Origin: Alicyclobacillus fructus
Lineage (GTDB): Bacteria > Bacillota > Bacilli > Alicyclobacillales > Alicyclobacillaceae
Assembly: GCF_017329605.1 (NCBI RefSeq)
Contig: NZ_JAFMTY010000013.1
Span: 1 to 64,000 of the forward strand
Length of the DNA stretch: 64,000 nucleotides
Reading direction: 5' to 3'
The notes beneath the pieces were generated by a model. It was not told the origin of the DNA and did no database searches. It saw only the letters and a program-made list of their open reading frames with translations. This document shows positions 29,084-37,462 of this stretch, piece by piece. The position numbers and the translations under genes were made by a program. Position 1 is the first letter of the stretch, and every line of letters starts with the position of its first letter.

Positions 29084-29112
29084 ATCGTAGTCGATGGCCT
29101 CTGGGCAGTCAA
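29084..29112 (-). promoter_or_regulatory. Sigma-A promoter of metK
   Basis: Minus strand TTGACT (29107-29112), 17-bp spacer, TACGAT (29084-29089). The -35 box lies within an 8-bp-arm palindrome at 29108-29127 (GTCAAGGA/TCCTTGAC), which could be an operator or a tagA terminator. Confidence 0.65.
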
Positions 29113-29127
29113 GGATTTTTCCTTGAC
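29108..29127. promoter_or_regulatory. Palindrome overlapping the metK -35 box
   Basis: GTCAAGGA (29108-29115) and TCCTTGAC (29120-29127) form perfect 8-bp arms around four T/A bases, just past the tagA stop. It may be an operator for a repressor of metK or a short terminator. Confidence 0.4.
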
Positions 29128-29147
29128 AATGTTGAGGAAGGCTGCGA

Positions 29148-29909
29148 TCACGGCGCCTCGCGCTTGGCGGGCGATGAGATGACCTTCAAGGCGAACCTCG
29201 GCAGCGCGAGCTGCCGGCGAAACCGCTTGGGCTCCGTGATGAGCCTATACAGCCACTCCAGATTCATGCGCCGAAACGCCTCCGGGGCCCGGCGCACGGT
29301 GCCGCCCCACACGTCGATGGAGCCGCCCACGCCCATCCCCACGAGCGGCGGCAGCTTGCCCATCACGTCTCGCAGGAACAGTTCCTGGCGCGGTTGCCCC
29401 ATGCCCACGAGCAAAAGGTGCGGGCGAAACGCTCGGATCTCTTCGAGAATCCGCCCGAGATCCGGATGCTGAAAATACCCGTGATGCCCTGCAAACGCGT
29501 GCGCGGGGTACTGGGCCCGGAGTTGCTCAAGGCACGCGGCGAGCGACGCCTCGGTGGCCCCGAGCAGGTAAACCCTGAGCGGCTGATTGCGCCGCATGGC
29601 CTCCGACAACACCTGAGGCACGAGTTCCACGCCCGTCACGCGCTCGGGCACGGGGCGCCCCTGCCTGCGAGCCGCCCAGACGACGCCGATGCCGTCGGCG
29701 GTGACGAGATCGGCCGAATTGACGAGGCGAAGAAGCGCCTCCTGGCGCTGGCATTGCATGACAAATTCCGGCCCCGCCGTCACCACCAGGTGATGGCCGC
29801 CGTCCGCCGTCCAGAAGAGGATCTTCTCCACCGCTTCCGCCATCGTCACGCGGTGGAATCTGACGCCGAGCACGTCCACGACGTCCTTGGCAAATCCCTG
29901 CACAGCCAC
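29148..29909 (-). CDS. tagA: WecG/TagA/CpsF-family glycosyltransferase
   Basis: 253 residues of GT26. The family transfers N-acetylmannosamine or related sugars to a lipid-linked N-acetylglucosamine, e.g. in teichoic acid linkage-unit synthesis, at the inner face of the membrane. Motifs: LVNSADLVTADGIGVVWAAR (catalytic Asp region), LRVYLLGATE and LLVGMGQPRQELFL. The C-terminal Arg-rich helix (LEWLYRLITEPKRFRRQ) is the membrane-contact element. The linked glycopolymer in this organism is unknown. Confidence 0.92.
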   Translation of the reverse strand: MAVQGFAKDVVDVLGVRFHRVTMAEAVEKILFWTADGGHHLVVTAGPEFVMQCQRQEALLRLVNSADLVTADGIGVVWAARRQGRPVPERVTGVELVPQVLSEAMRRNQPLRVYLLGATEASLAACLEQLRAQYPAHAFAGHHGYFQHPDLGRILEEIRAFRPHLLLVGMGQPRQELFLRDVMGKLPPLVGMGVGGSIDVWGGTVRRAPEAFRRMNLEWLYRLITEPKRFRRQLALPRFALKVISSPAKREAP

Positions 29910-29972
29910 TGGCCTATGCCCCCATCGTTCGTTGAGGTGTTCCGCACCTGTCGTGCCTCGCCCTCGCCCCGC

Positions 29973-30092
29973 TCACGACGCGAGGCGGCGGACCGCCAAC
30001 TCGAGCGCGATGGCCGCCAGACTGATGACGGTGCACGCCAACATGACGCTCGCGACGACGAGGTGAATCACGCGCACAAACCGCGGTTTCAA
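29973..30092 (-). CDS. 39-residue single-pass membrane protein
   Basis: A short frame from a TTG codon (30090-30092), seven bases after GGGGGG(C)GG-type purines, to TGA at 29973. The product has a basic N-terminus (MKPRFVRVIH), a hydrophobic helix of about 24 residues (LVVASVMLACTVISLAAIAL) and a basic tail VRRLAS. It lies between the MFS gene and tagA on their strand. The composition is very unlike random out-of-frame translation here, but no family is recognised. Confidence 0.45.
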   Translation of the reverse strand: MKPRFVRVIHLVVASVMLACTVISLAAIALELAVRRLAS

Positions 30093-30150
30093 CGTCCCGC
30101 CCCCCTGACCGGATCCAGATGGCCACCATCATGGCCACATTCGGGCGAGC

Positions 30151-31338
30151 CTAAACCTCCTCGGCGTCGTGGCGCACGAGCCGACGCTGATTGATCCTGA
30201 TGACGGCCGCGTTCAGCAACAGAAGCGCCATCGTCACGTAAAACACGGAGCGGATGCCGTACATCGCGGCGACCTGCCCGCCGATAAGCGGCCCGACCAA
30301 GTTGCCGAAAAAGGTCGCGCTCGAATTCAGGCCGTACGCCGTCGCCTGCTTGTCTTCGGGGGCCAGTTTGCGCACGAGCGCTTGCAGCGACGGCAGCATG
30401 CCGCCCACGAACAGCCCCAGAAGGAACCGGCCGAGGAGAAGCAGCCACAAGGCGTGCGCAAGCGCCTGTGGCACAAACGCGCAGGCGGCGCCGAGGAGCG
30501 CGAGCAGGAGCACCCGCTGCTGTCCGACGCGATCGCCCACCCGGCCCAAGGTCGGCGTGCCGATGAGGTTGGCGATCCCGCTCGTGGCCACCACAAGCCC
30601 CGCGGCAAGGGTGAGGTGCGCGCCCTGATAGATGCTGCGGGTGAAGATGGTCACGATGGGCTCGATGCTCATCATGGCGAGCTGCGTCATGAAGGAGCCC
30701 AGAAACACGGGCCAAAGGCCCGCAAGGCTGCGCCAGGATCCGCGCGACTTCGCCCGCGCGCGCCGTGCTCCCTTGGGCTCGTGCACGAACAGGAGTACGA
30801 TGACGCTCGCCAGAACGAGCATCGCGCCCGTGAAGAAGAAGCAGCCGCGAAAGCCCAGCCACTCGGCCAACAGTCCCCCGACGAGCGGACCGATGAGCGA
30901 TCCGGCGATGTTTCCGGTCTGGAGGGTGCCGAGCGCCCGGCCCGCGTTCTCCGCGGGCGTCACCGAGGCTTGAAGCGAGATGGCCATCGCGATGAACCCG
31001 GAAAACACGCCGTTGATGAGCCGGAGGACCAGGAGTTGCCACGGGGCTCCGACGAGCCCCATGAGCGCCGTCATCACGCCCATGCCGAAGCCCGCGCGCA
31101 ACAGCATGGGCTTGCGCCCATATCTGTCCGCGAGCGAGCCCCAAATGGGCTGAAACATGAACGAAGTCACGAACTGCGCGGAAAACACCCAGCTCGCCCA
31201 GTGATCGATGCTCCGCTCCGTGTGCAGCCCGAGTTCAGCCAGGTAGAGCGGAATGAACGGGATGATCTGGCTCATGCCCATGGCGGCGCAGAAGTTCGCA
31301 CACCACAGGATGACGAGCGTCCTCCGCCACGCCGTCAT
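30151..31338 (-). CDS. MFS transporter (12-TM)
   Basis: 395 residues with about 12 hydrophobic helices. The loop 2-3 MFS signature GSLADRYGRKPML and the equivalent GRVGDRVGQQRVL in the second half are visible. It resembles the multidrug/sugar efflux branch (MdtG/YwoG-like, PF07690). The ATG at 31336-31338 overlaps the phosphoglucomutase stop (ATGA), so it is coupled to that gene. Substrate not predictable. Confidence 0.9.
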   Translation of the reverse strand: MTAWRRTLVILWCANFCAAMGMSQIIPFIPLYLAELGLHTERSIDHWASWVFSAQFVTSFMFQPIWGSLADRYGRKPMLLRAGFGMGVMTALMGLVGAPWQLLVLRLINGVFSGFIAMAISLQASVTPAENAGRALGTLQTGNIAGSLIGPLVGGLLAEWLGFRGCFFFTGAMLVLASVIVLLFVHEPKGARRARAKSRGSWRSLAGLWPVFLGSFMTQLAMMSIEPIVTIFTRSIYQGAHLTLAAGLVVATSGIANLIGTPTLGRVGDRVGQQRVLLLALLGAACAFVPQALAHALWLLLLGRFLLGLFVGGMLPSLQALVRKLAPEDKQATAYGLNSSATFFGNLVGPLIGGQVAAMYGIRSVFYVTMALLLLNAAVIRINQRRLVRHDAEEV

Positions 31339-33077
31339 TCCATGCGCGCCCTCGCCGTGAGCGCCTCGGCCAGCTTGTCCAGGAGCTCGTCCCGCTCCGC
31401 TTCGCTCTTCCCCCGCACGCCGAAGTACATCTTCATCTTCGGCTCCGTGCCGGATGGGCGAATGGCCGCCCAATGGCCGCCCTCAAAGATAAATTTCTGC
31501 ACGTCGGAGACCGGCAGCGTCAAGGATTCCACCCGATCCGTCCCCGGGAATCGGCGCTCGCGCGCCAGATAATCCTCCACAGCCACGAGCTTGAGCCCCG
31601 GCACCTCGAGCGGGCGATGCCGCAGATCCTGAAGCGCCCGCTTCATGCGATCCACGCCGTCGTGGCCCTCGAGTTCGACGTTGACGAGTTTGTCTCCATA
31701 CCAGCCGTACTGCTCGTACAGGGAGCGAAGTACATCCGTGAGCGTCCGGCCGTGCGCCAGGTGCCACGCCGCCATCTCGGCGATGACGAGCGCCCCCTGG
31801 ACGCCGTCCTTGTCGCGAACGATGGGCGACACCAGATAGCCATAGCTCTCCTCGTAGCCAGCGAGCAGGCGGTAGGTCCCGTCCGCCTCATGGCGCGTGA
31901 CGCGATCCCCGATGTACTTGAAGCCCGTCAAGGTCTCCTCGACGTGCACGCCGTAGGACTCGGCGATGTGCTTCCCCATGTCAGACGTGACGATGGTCTT
32001 GAACACGATGGGCGGCAGGTCGAATCCGCCCGTCTCGCGGTGCCGCTCGCAGAGGTAGTGGACGATGAGCGCCCCGACCTGATTCCCCGACAGAAGCTGC
32101 ATGCGCCCGGATGCGTCGCGGACGGCGATCCCGACGCGATCGCAATCGGGGTCGTTGCCCATGACGAGGTGCGCCCCGACCTCCTCCGCGAGCTTCACGC
32201 CGAGCGACAGCGCCTCCTGCTCCTCGGGGTTCGGACTCTTCACGGTCGAGAAGTCGCCGTCCGGCTCGACCTGCTCCGCCACGAGATGGACGCGGGTGTA
32301 ACCGGCCGCGCGGAGCGCCTCGCGCACGGGAATGTTCCCGGTGCCATGAAGCGGCGTGTACACGATGGAGAGGCGGGATCGCTCCTCGCCGAGGCGCGGA
32401 TCCCGGACCTCGCGCACGACCGTCTCCACGTACTTGGCGCGAAGCGACGCCGGAATGGAGACCAATAGCCCCCTCGACTCCGCCTCTTCGCGCGTGAGGT
32501 GCGGAATGGCGAACACGTCCTGGAACGTCTCCATGCGCGCTTTGATGTCGCGAGCGTCGTCCTCCAGGATCTGGCCGCCGTGCTCGTTATACACCTTGTA
32601 GCCGTTGTACTTGGGCGGGTTGTGGCTCGCGGTGATCATGACGCCGGCCGCGCACCCGAGATCCCGCACCGCGAACGACAGCTCGGGCGTCGGGCAGACC
32701 ACTGGGGACAGATACGCCTTGATGCCAAACGCCGCGAGCGTCAGCGCAACGGTCTCCGCGAACACCGGCGAGTTGTGCCGCACGTCGTAGCCGATGGCCA
32801 CGCCACGCCTTCCCGCTTCCTCGCCAAAGCGCTCCTTCAGGTGAAGCGCCAGACCCGCGGTGGCGCGCCGCACCGTATAAACGTTCATCCGATTCAGCCC
32901 CGCGCCCATGATGCCGCGCAGACCGCCGGTGCCAAAGTCGAGATCCGCCCCGAAGCGATCCTCGATTTCCGCGTCGTTTCCGCGAATGCGCTCGAGTTCC
33001 GCGCGCAGATGTTCAGGCAGATGAGGTTGTTGCAACCACGTTTCGTACGCCTGCAGCGCCTTGCTCACCGTTTGCAT
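31335..33077 (-). CDS. pgcA: Phosphoglucomutase/phosphomannomutase (alpha-D-phosphohexomutase)
   Basis: Interconverts glucose 1-phosphate and glucose 6-phosphate for cell-wall glucolipid and sugar-nucleotide synthesis. 580 residues, matching Bacillus PgcA. Active-site serine loop ITASHNPPKYNGYK, metal loop GNDPDCDRVG, sugar loop and phosphate loop RPSGTEPK are all present. Start ATG at 33075-33077 follows GGGAGGG closely; a GTG three codons later has better spacing and is an alternative. Confidence 0.95.
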   Translation of the reverse strand: MQTVSKALQAYETWLQQPHLPEHLRAELERIRGNDAEIEDRFGADLDFGTGGLRGIMGAGLNRMNVYTVRRATAGLALHLKERFGEEAGRRGVAIGYDVRHNSPVFAETVALTLAAFGIKAYLSPVVCPTPELSFAVRDLGCAAGVMITASHNPPKYNGYKVYNEHGGQILEDDARDIKARMETFQDVFAIPHLTREEAESRGLLVSIPASLRAKYVETVVREVRDPRLGEERSRLSIVYTPLHGTGNIPVREALRAAGYTRVHLVAEQVEPDGDFSTVKSPNPEEQEALSLGVKLAEEVGAHLVMGNDPDCDRVGIAVRDASGRMQLLSGNQVGALIVHYLCERHRETGGFDLPPIVFKTIVTSDMGKHIAESYGVHVEETLTGFKYIGDRVTRHEADGTYRLLAGYEESYGYLVSPIVRDKDGVQGALVIAEMAAWHLAHGRTLTDVLRSLYEQYGWYGDKLVNVELEGHDGVDRMKRALQDLRHRPLEVPGLKLVAVEDYLARERRFPGTDRVESLTLPVSDVQKFIFEGGHWAAIRPSGTEPKMKMYFGVRGKSEAERDELLDKLAEALTARARME

Positions 33078-33110
33078 CCCTCCCAAAAGCCGCGCCTGTG
33101 CGCGGCGAAT

Positions 33111-33932
33111 TCATACGCCTCCCGTCACCTGGTTGAAGAACGTCAGAACTTCCGCGAAGGCCGATCGCGCCGCCCGGGGATGATACGACGCGCGCGTGTC
33201 GTTGAAGAACGCGTGGTGCGCGCCCTCGTACACGCGGTACTGGAAGTCCTTCCCGGCCTTCTTCATTTCTTCGGCAAACGCCGGAACCGCGTCCGTGATG
33301 CGCGGATCGAGCGACGCGTAGAAACCGCGCACCGGGCACTGAATGGCCGGAATGCAGTCTGCGCTCGGCGCCTGGCCGTAAAAAATGACCGCCCCCGCGA
33401 GCTTGGGATCAAGCGTCGCCAGCCGAGCGGACAAGCCGCCGCCCATGCAGAACCCCACGGAGACGACCGGCTGGCCCTTCGTCATGGGATACGTGTCCCG
33501 CAAAAAGCTCGCCGCGGCCAGCAGGTGCTGGTTGTACGCGTCGAGGTTCAGGCCGCCGAACAACTGCCCAAAGGTGTGGCGCACCGTCGTCCGCTCCGGC
33601 TCGGGCAGCGTCTCCAGGGCGCGATCGCGCTCCGCCGCGTCGTGCCACGCCTGAGGCGGCACCGAGTCGAGAAACCGCTTCACCGCCTCGATGGCTTCCG
33701 GTTCGAGCCCGGGCCTGCGATTCCCGCCCTCCGCGTACAGGTCCGGCGCGAGCGCCACGTAGCCGGCGCGAGCGAACCGCTCCGCGACGTCCTGGATGTG
33801 ATCGTCGACGCCCCAGATCTCCTGCAGCACGATGACCGCCGGTTGCCCGTCCGACAGCCGGTCGTGGTGGGCCAAGTAACCCAAGTACTCGCCGTTTTCG
33901 CCATATCGAACCCATTCCGTATGCAGCGCCAC
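33111..33932 (-). CDS. Dienelactone hydrolase-family protein
   Basis: 273 residues, alpha/beta hydrolase of the DLH family. The catalytic set is visible: Glu38 in LQEIWGVDDH, nucleophile Cys162 in VGFCMGGGL, an Asp in the FYASLDPRI strand and His in GAHHAFFN. The GTG at 33930-33932 lies eight bases after GGAGG. Natural substrates of such chromosomal paralogues are usually unknown. Divergent from mogA. Confidence 0.88.
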   Translation of the reverse strand: MALHTEWVRYGENGEYLGYLAHHDRLSDGQPAVIVLQEIWGVDDHIQDVAERFARAGYVALAPDLYAEGGNRRPGLEPEAIEAVKRFLDSVPPQAWHDAAERDRALETLPEPERTTVRHTFGQLFGGLNLDAYNQHLLAAASFLRDTYPMTKGQPVVSVGFCMGGGLSARLATLDPKLAGAVIFYGQAPSADCIPAIQCPVRGFYASLDPRITDAVPAFAEEMKKAGKDFQYRVYEGAHHAFFNDTRASYHPRAARSAFAEVLTFFNQVTGGV

Positions 33933-34021
33933 GTTTGCCACCTCCACGGTTATTGTGTCACAGTGAGAAGAGAGGCTCAACATGGAAGCAAATGGATAAC
34001 CCCACCCAGAGGAGGTACAAC

Positions 34022-34519
34022 ATGGATTCGACCGTGCGCACAGCCGCCGTGGTCACCGTCAGCGACTCGGCCAGCCGAGGAGAACGCGTGGACGAAAGCG
34101 GGCCCCTGCTCGCGGCGCTTCTGCGCGACGCCGGCTTTGAGGTGCGACATGCCATCGTCGTTCCGGACGATCGCGCCCGCATCGCGACGCGCCTCCGCGC
34201 GCTGGCGCTGGAGGGCCTGCACCTCGTCGCCACCACCGGCGGGACGGGGCTCGGCCCGCGCGACGTCACGCCGGAGGCCACGCGGGACGTCATTGAGCGG
34301 GAAATCCCGGGCATCGGCGAGGCGATGCGCGCCTCGGCGTGGCCCGCGAAGCCGCAGGCGATGCTTTCGCGCCAGACGGCTGGCATCCGCGGGCAGACGC
34401 TGATCGTGAACTTCCCGGGCAGCCCGCGGGCCGTCGAGGAAGGCTTCCGGGTCATCGCCCCCATCCTTCCCCACGCGCTCGATCTCGTCGCCGGGCGGAC
34501 AGAGCATCGGCCCGGGTGA
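34022..34519 (+). CDS. mogA: Molybdopterin adenylyltransferase-type protein (MogA/MoaB)
   Basis: Family members adenylylate molybdopterin before molybdenum insertion. 165 residues with the signature TTGGTGLGPRDVTPEAT, VTVSDSASRGER at the N-terminus and NFPGSPRAVEEGF. ATG preceded by GAGGAGG at 7 bp. It stands alone between two minus-strand genes; no other moa/moe genes are in the window. MogA and MoaB cannot be separated from sequence alone. Confidence 0.88.
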   Translation: MDSTVRTAAVVTVSDSASRGERVDESGPLLAALLRDAGFEVRHAIVVPDDRARIATRLRALALEGLHLVATTGGTGLGPRDVTPEATRDVIEREIPGIGEAMRASAWPAKPQAMLSRQTAGIRGQTLIVNFPGSPRAVEEGFRVIAPILPHALDLVAGRTEHRPG

Positions 34520-34540
34520 CGGCGCCGGATGGAGGGCGCC

Positions 34541-35359
34541 TCACGCCTCGCGCGTGTACTCGCGCCCCATTTCCTCCGCCCTGACGGCCGCCCGCTGCAC
34601 CGCCTCGATGATGGCGTCGTACACGCCGCGGGATTTCATCACCTCGACGCCCGCGTGCGTGGTGCCGTTGGGCGAGGTGACGCGGCGGCGCAGCTCGCTC
34701 GGGCTCAGGTTCCACTCGCGCAGGACGTGCGCCGTACCAATCACGGTCTGGACCAGGAGCTTGCGCGCCAACTCCGGCTCGAAGCCGAGATCGACGGCGG
34801 CCTGCTCCATGGCCTCGAGGAGGTAACTGATGAACCCCGGCCCGCTGCCCGAAAACGCGGTGGCCGCGTCCATGAGCCCCTCCTCGATTTCGACCACCTG
34901 CCCGAGGCCCGCAAGCATCTCAATGACGCGGTCCAGCTTGTCCCTTGGCACGGTCGGCGGCGCCGACAGCGCGATGGCGCCCTGCATCACCGCCACAGGG
35001 ACGTTCGGCATGGTGCGGATGATGTACGGATGCCCGCCCGTGGCGCGGCGAATGGCGTCGATGGGAATCCCCGCGGCGAACGACAGGATCACCTGGTTCG
35101 ACAGATGAGGCCGCAGTTGCCTCAGCGCCTCCATCATGTCGTACGGCTTCACCGCGAGAATCACAAGATCGCTGTCCGCCGCGCGCGCCACCGACTCGGC
35201 GGGCGTGATGCCATACCATTCACGCAATTCCATCAATCGCTCGTGGCGCGATCGATTGCATACGAAGATGTCCCGCGGGTCGATCACGCCCTCTTCCACG
35301 ATACCTTTGATAAACGACTCGGCCATCGATCCGGCGCCGAGGATGAACAGCCGCTTCAC
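34541..35359 (-). CDS. proC: Pyrroline-5-carboxylate reductase
   Basis: Last step of proline synthesis: reduces 1-pyrroline-5-carboxylate with NAD(P)H. 272 residues: Rossmann start FILGAGSMAES, VILAVKPYD, RTMPNVPV, and the C-terminal dimer/active-site motifs FSGSGPGFISYLLEAM and TSPNGTTHAGV. The last is TSPGGTT in most homologues; the Gly-to-Asn change is conservative in position. Convergent with mogA. Confidence 0.95.
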   Translation of the reverse strand: MKRLFILGAGSMAESFIKGIVEEGVIDPRDIFVCNRSRHERLMELREWYGITPAESVARAADSDLVILAVKPYDMMEALRQLRPHLSNQVILSFAAGIPIDAIRRATGGHPYIIRTMPNVPVAVMQGAIALSAPPTVPRDKLDRVIEMLAGLGQVVEIEEGLMDAATAFSGSGPGFISYLLEAMEQAAVDLGFEPELARKLLVQTVIGTAHVLREWNLSPSELRRRVTSPNGTTHAGVEVMKSRGVYDAIIEAVQRAAVRAEEMGREYTREA

Positions 35360-35387
35360 CCCTCCACCTCCTGTGAACGCATCGCGA

Positions 35388-36161
35388 TCACGCCCGATCC
35401 ACGTCGGTCAGGAACCGCACGGTCTCCCGAATGACCTCCGCCTCCCAGTGGCGGTTGTTGAACGTGTGATCCGCTTCTTCGATGAGATGCAGCCGCGCGC
35501 GCTCGCCGTACACCTCGTTCTGATACTTCAGAGAAACCTCGTACGGAACCGCCTCGTCCTCCATACCGTGAATGATGAGCACCTTGCCGCGGAATGGCTT
35601 CGCCCGTTCAAACGCGTCGATCTGCTTCAGATCTTCGTACAGCTTGCGGCCGACAAGGTTCCCGCCGAGATCGACGACATCGGCGTCAGCCGCCGCCCCG
35701 AGCGCTTCGGCCTGCTTCTCGGCGATCTCGGCCATATTGCCGGCAGGCGCGAGCAGCACCAGGCGGTCCACCTTCTCCGGCTCGTCGCCCGCCACAATCG
35801 ACGCGACGTAGCCGCCCATGCTCAGGCCGACGAGGCTCACGCGCGAGGAGTCGATGCGCGGATCTCGCCTGACCCAATCGAGAATCGCCTTGGCGTCCCG
35901 GATCTCGGACGAGGCGGTCATCTCATGGAACTCGCCGTCCGAGTCGCCGCTTCCGGCGAAGTCGAATCGAAACGCCGCCACCCCCTCGGCCTCGAGGGCC
36001 CGGCTCAACTTCACAAACAGCTGATGCGGCTCGATGTGGGTTCCGGTGAACCCGTGAAACAGGATGGCGGCAGGCACCGGATCTTTCGCCGCCTCGTCCG
36101 GCACGTGTTCCATGCCGCGCAGGATGAGACCCTCCACCTCGAGCTCGACGGCCTTCTGCAT
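35388..36161 (-). CDS. Alpha/beta hydrolase (serine hydrolase, esterase-like)
   Basis: 257 residues. Oxyanion-region HGFTGTHIEPH, nucleophile elbow GLSMGG, an Asp in IIHGMEDEAVP and His in EEADHTFNNRHW. This pattern resembles bacterial feruloyl esterase-like/X-Pro-type alpha/beta hydrolases. ATG at 36159-36161 has AAAGGGAG nine bases upstream. The following gene is proC, 28 bp away. Substrate unknown. Confidence 0.87.
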   Translation of the reverse strand: MQKAVELEVEGLILRGMEHVPDEAAKDPVPAAILFHGFTGTHIEPHQLFVKLSRALEAEGVAAFRFDFAGSGDSDGEFHEMTASSEIRDAKAILDWVRRDPRIDSSRVSLVGLSMGGYVASIVAGDEPEKVDRLVLLAPAGNMAEIAEKQAEALGAAADADVVDLGGNLVGRKLYEDLKQIDAFERAKPFRGKVLIIHGMEDEAVPYEVSLKYQNEVYGERARLHLIEEADHTFNNRHWEAEVIRETVRFLTDVDRA

Positions 36162-36289
36162 CCCAACACGCTCCCTTTGATGAATCGCCATCGATTTCCC
36201 CGAATGGGATCGTTTCCACTCCCCCATGTTACCACGAAAGCGCGCCTCGGCGCTGGCGGCGAAGGGGACAAAAAATGTCGCGATAAGAC

Positions 36290-36319
36290 TTGACTTCCCT
36301 CGCGGGACCATGGTAATGT
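36290..36319 (+). promoter_or_regulatory. Sigma-A promoter of the tRNA cluster
   Basis: TTGACT (36290-36295), 18-bp spacer ending TGG, TAATGT (36314-36319). It lies about 50 bp before the first tRNA. Confidence 0.6.
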
Positions 36320-36370
36320 ACTCAGTGCGCGCGGCGCGATCGAGTTCCGATTCGCGGCGGCGCAGGTCGC

Positions 36371-36455
36371 GGAGGGGTACCAAAGTGGCCAAATGGGGCG
36401 GACTGTAAATCCGTTGCGTAATGCTTCGCAGGTTCGAATCCTGCCCCCTCCACCA
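36371..36455 (+). tRNA. tRNA-Tyr (GTA)
   Basis: 85-nt class II tRNA with long variable arm, anticodon loop CTGTAAA, T arm GGTTCGAATCC and encoded CCA. Confidence 0.97.
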
Positions 36456-36456
36456 G

Positions 36457-36480
36457 CCCAACGCTTTCGCGTTGGGGTTT
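36457..36480 (+). terminator. Terminator-like hairpin after tRNA-Tyr
   Basis: CCCAACGC (36457-36464), loop TTTC, GCGTTGGG (36469-36476), then GTTTGCTTT. A classical tetraloop terminator shape inside the tRNA array. Confidence 0.7.
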
Positions 36481-36501
36481 GCTTTACGTACGTTTGCGTG
36501 T

Positions 36502-36578
36502 GGTGAGTGTGGCGAAGGGGTTAACGCACCGGATTGTGGTTCCGGCATGCATGGGTTCGAATCCCATCACTCACCCCA
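36502..36578 (+). tRNA. tRNA-His (GTG)
   Basis: Anticodon loop ATTGTGGTT region; the extra G(-1) at 36502 faces the C73 discriminator, the identity mark of tRNA-His. CCA encoded. Confidence 0.97.
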
Positions 36579-36583
36579 AATGC

Positions 36584-36657
36584 TGGGGAATAGCCAAGTG
36601 GTAAGGCAGCGGTTTTTGGTACCGCGATCGAAGGTTCGAATCCTTCTTCCCCAGCCA
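36584..36657 (+). tRNA. tRNA-Gln (TTG)
   Basis: 74-nt cloverleaf starting TGGGGAA, anticodon loop TTTTGGT, encoded CCA. Only five bases follow tRNA-His. Confidence 0.97.
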
Positions 36658-36672
36658 AGCACGGCGCAACGA

Positions 36673-36709
36673 GGACGCGCCCTTCGGCGCAGCCGGGGGC
36701 GCGTCCTTT
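36673..36709 (+). terminator. Terminator-like hairpin between tRNA-Gln and tRNA-Ala
   Basis: Perfect 10-bp stem GGACGCGCCC (36673-36682) with 36697-36706, followed by TTTG. Confidence 0.65.
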
Positions 36710-36711
36710 GT

Positions 36712-36787
36712 GGGGGTATAGCTCAGTTGGGAGAGCACCTGCCTTGCAAGCAGGGGGGCGTCGGTTCGAATCCGGCTACCTCCACCA
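36712..36787 (+). tRNA. tRNA-Ala (TGC)
   Basis: 76-nt cloverleaf, anticodon loop CTTGCAA, encoded CCA. The acceptor shows a single G-U pair, but not at the usual G3-U70 position by my count, which should be checked by alignment. Confidence 0.95.
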
Positions 36788-36795
36788 CCCACCGT

Positions 36796-36870
36796 TCCTC
36801 GATAGCTCAGCGGTAGAGCATCCGGCTGTTAACCGGAGGGTCGCAGGTTCGAATCCTGCTCGGGGAGCCA
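36796..36870 (+). tRNA. tRNA-Asn (GTT)
   Basis: 75-nt cloverleaf, anticodon loop CTGTTAA, encoded CCA. Confidence 0.97.
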
Positions 36871-36874
36871 ACCT

Positions 36875-36949
36875 GGCCCCATGGTCAAGTGGTTAAGACA
36901 CCACCCTTTCACGGTGGTAACGGGGGTTCGAATCCCCCTGGGGTCACCA
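36875..36949 (+). tRNA. tRNA-Glu (TTC)
   Basis: 75-nt cloverleaf, anticodon stem CCACC/GGTGG with loop CTTTCAC, encoded CCA. Confidence 0.97.
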
Positions 36950-36954
36950 GAGAG

Positions 36955-36988
36955 CGCCCAGGCGAAAGCGAAGCCTGGGCGTCCGTTT
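36955..36988 (+). terminator. Terminator-like hairpin between tRNA-Glu and initiator tRNA
   Basis: Perfect 9-bp stem CGCCCAGGC (36955-36963) with 36973-36981, followed by TCCGTTT. Confidence 0.65.
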
Positions 36989-37011
36989 CTGAAACGCGCA
37001 ATGCGCTTCGG

Positions 37012-37087
37012 CGCGGGGTGGAGCAGTTGGCAGCTCGTCGGGCTCATAACCCGAAGGTCGCAGGTTCGAGTCCTGCCCCCGCAACCA
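37012..37087 (+). tRNA. Initiator tRNA-fMet (CAT)
   Basis: Acceptor CGCGGGG against CCCCGCA leaves C1-A72 unpaired, and the anticodon stem has three G-C pairs (GGG/CCC) around CTCATAA; both are initiator marks. CCA encoded. Confidence 0.96.
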
Positions 37088-37090
37088 CGT

Positions 37091-37166
<76 letters not shown>

Positions 37167-37188
37167 ACCTTCTTGACAGTCCTCACCT

Positions 37189-37386
37189 TCACCTTCGCCT
37201 CACGAGGTTGTACGCCACCGGCCCTGCAGGCGTCTGCACCACGTCGAAAGCGACGTGATCGCCCGGGCGGACGGCGCCCGCCCCTGGACCGTCGGAAAGG
37301 TCGAACGGCAGGTCGAATCCGCCTCGCACGCGCAGGATCCCGCTCTTCCCACTCGGATGAACCCAGCGAATGACGCCCTTCTGCAC
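37189..37386 (-). CDS. Small OB-fold protein resembling a cold-shock domain
   Basis: 65 residues, the size of a CspB-type protein. The pattern QKGVIRWVHPSGKSGIL, a Gly/Pro turn, VRPGDHVAFDVVQTPAGPVA and NLVRRR follows the cold-shock layout (KGxVKWF..., VxFxVxxGxxGPxAxNV). The aromatic RNP1 (KGFGFI) and RNP2 (VFVHF) sets are largely lost (SGKSGIL and FDLPFDL), so nucleic-acid binding may differ. The GTG at 37384-37386 follows AGGTGG at 7 bp; the longer frame lacks homology. Convergent with the tRNA array. Confidence 0.65.
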   Translation of the reverse strand: MQKGVIRWVHPSGKSGILRVRGGFDLPFDLSDGPGAGAVRPGDHVAFDVVQTPAGPVAYNLVRRR

Positions 37387-37462
37387 GATGTCACCACCTC
37401 TTTGCGCGACTCGGATACAATATTCCCGTTCCATCACGCCTCATGTGGAAGGAGGCGAAGCG

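Noticed and set aside
29010-29147. SAM riboswitch (S-box) upstream of metK
   Set aside because: I looked for the conserved S-box core and a terminator/antiterminator pair; only a sigma-A promoter and a short palindrome are present.
30169-34403. Long plus-strand frames opposite the MFS, pgcA and dienelactone hydrolase genes
   Set aside because: Low-complexity His/Arg/Glu-rich shadows of well-supported minus-strand genes.
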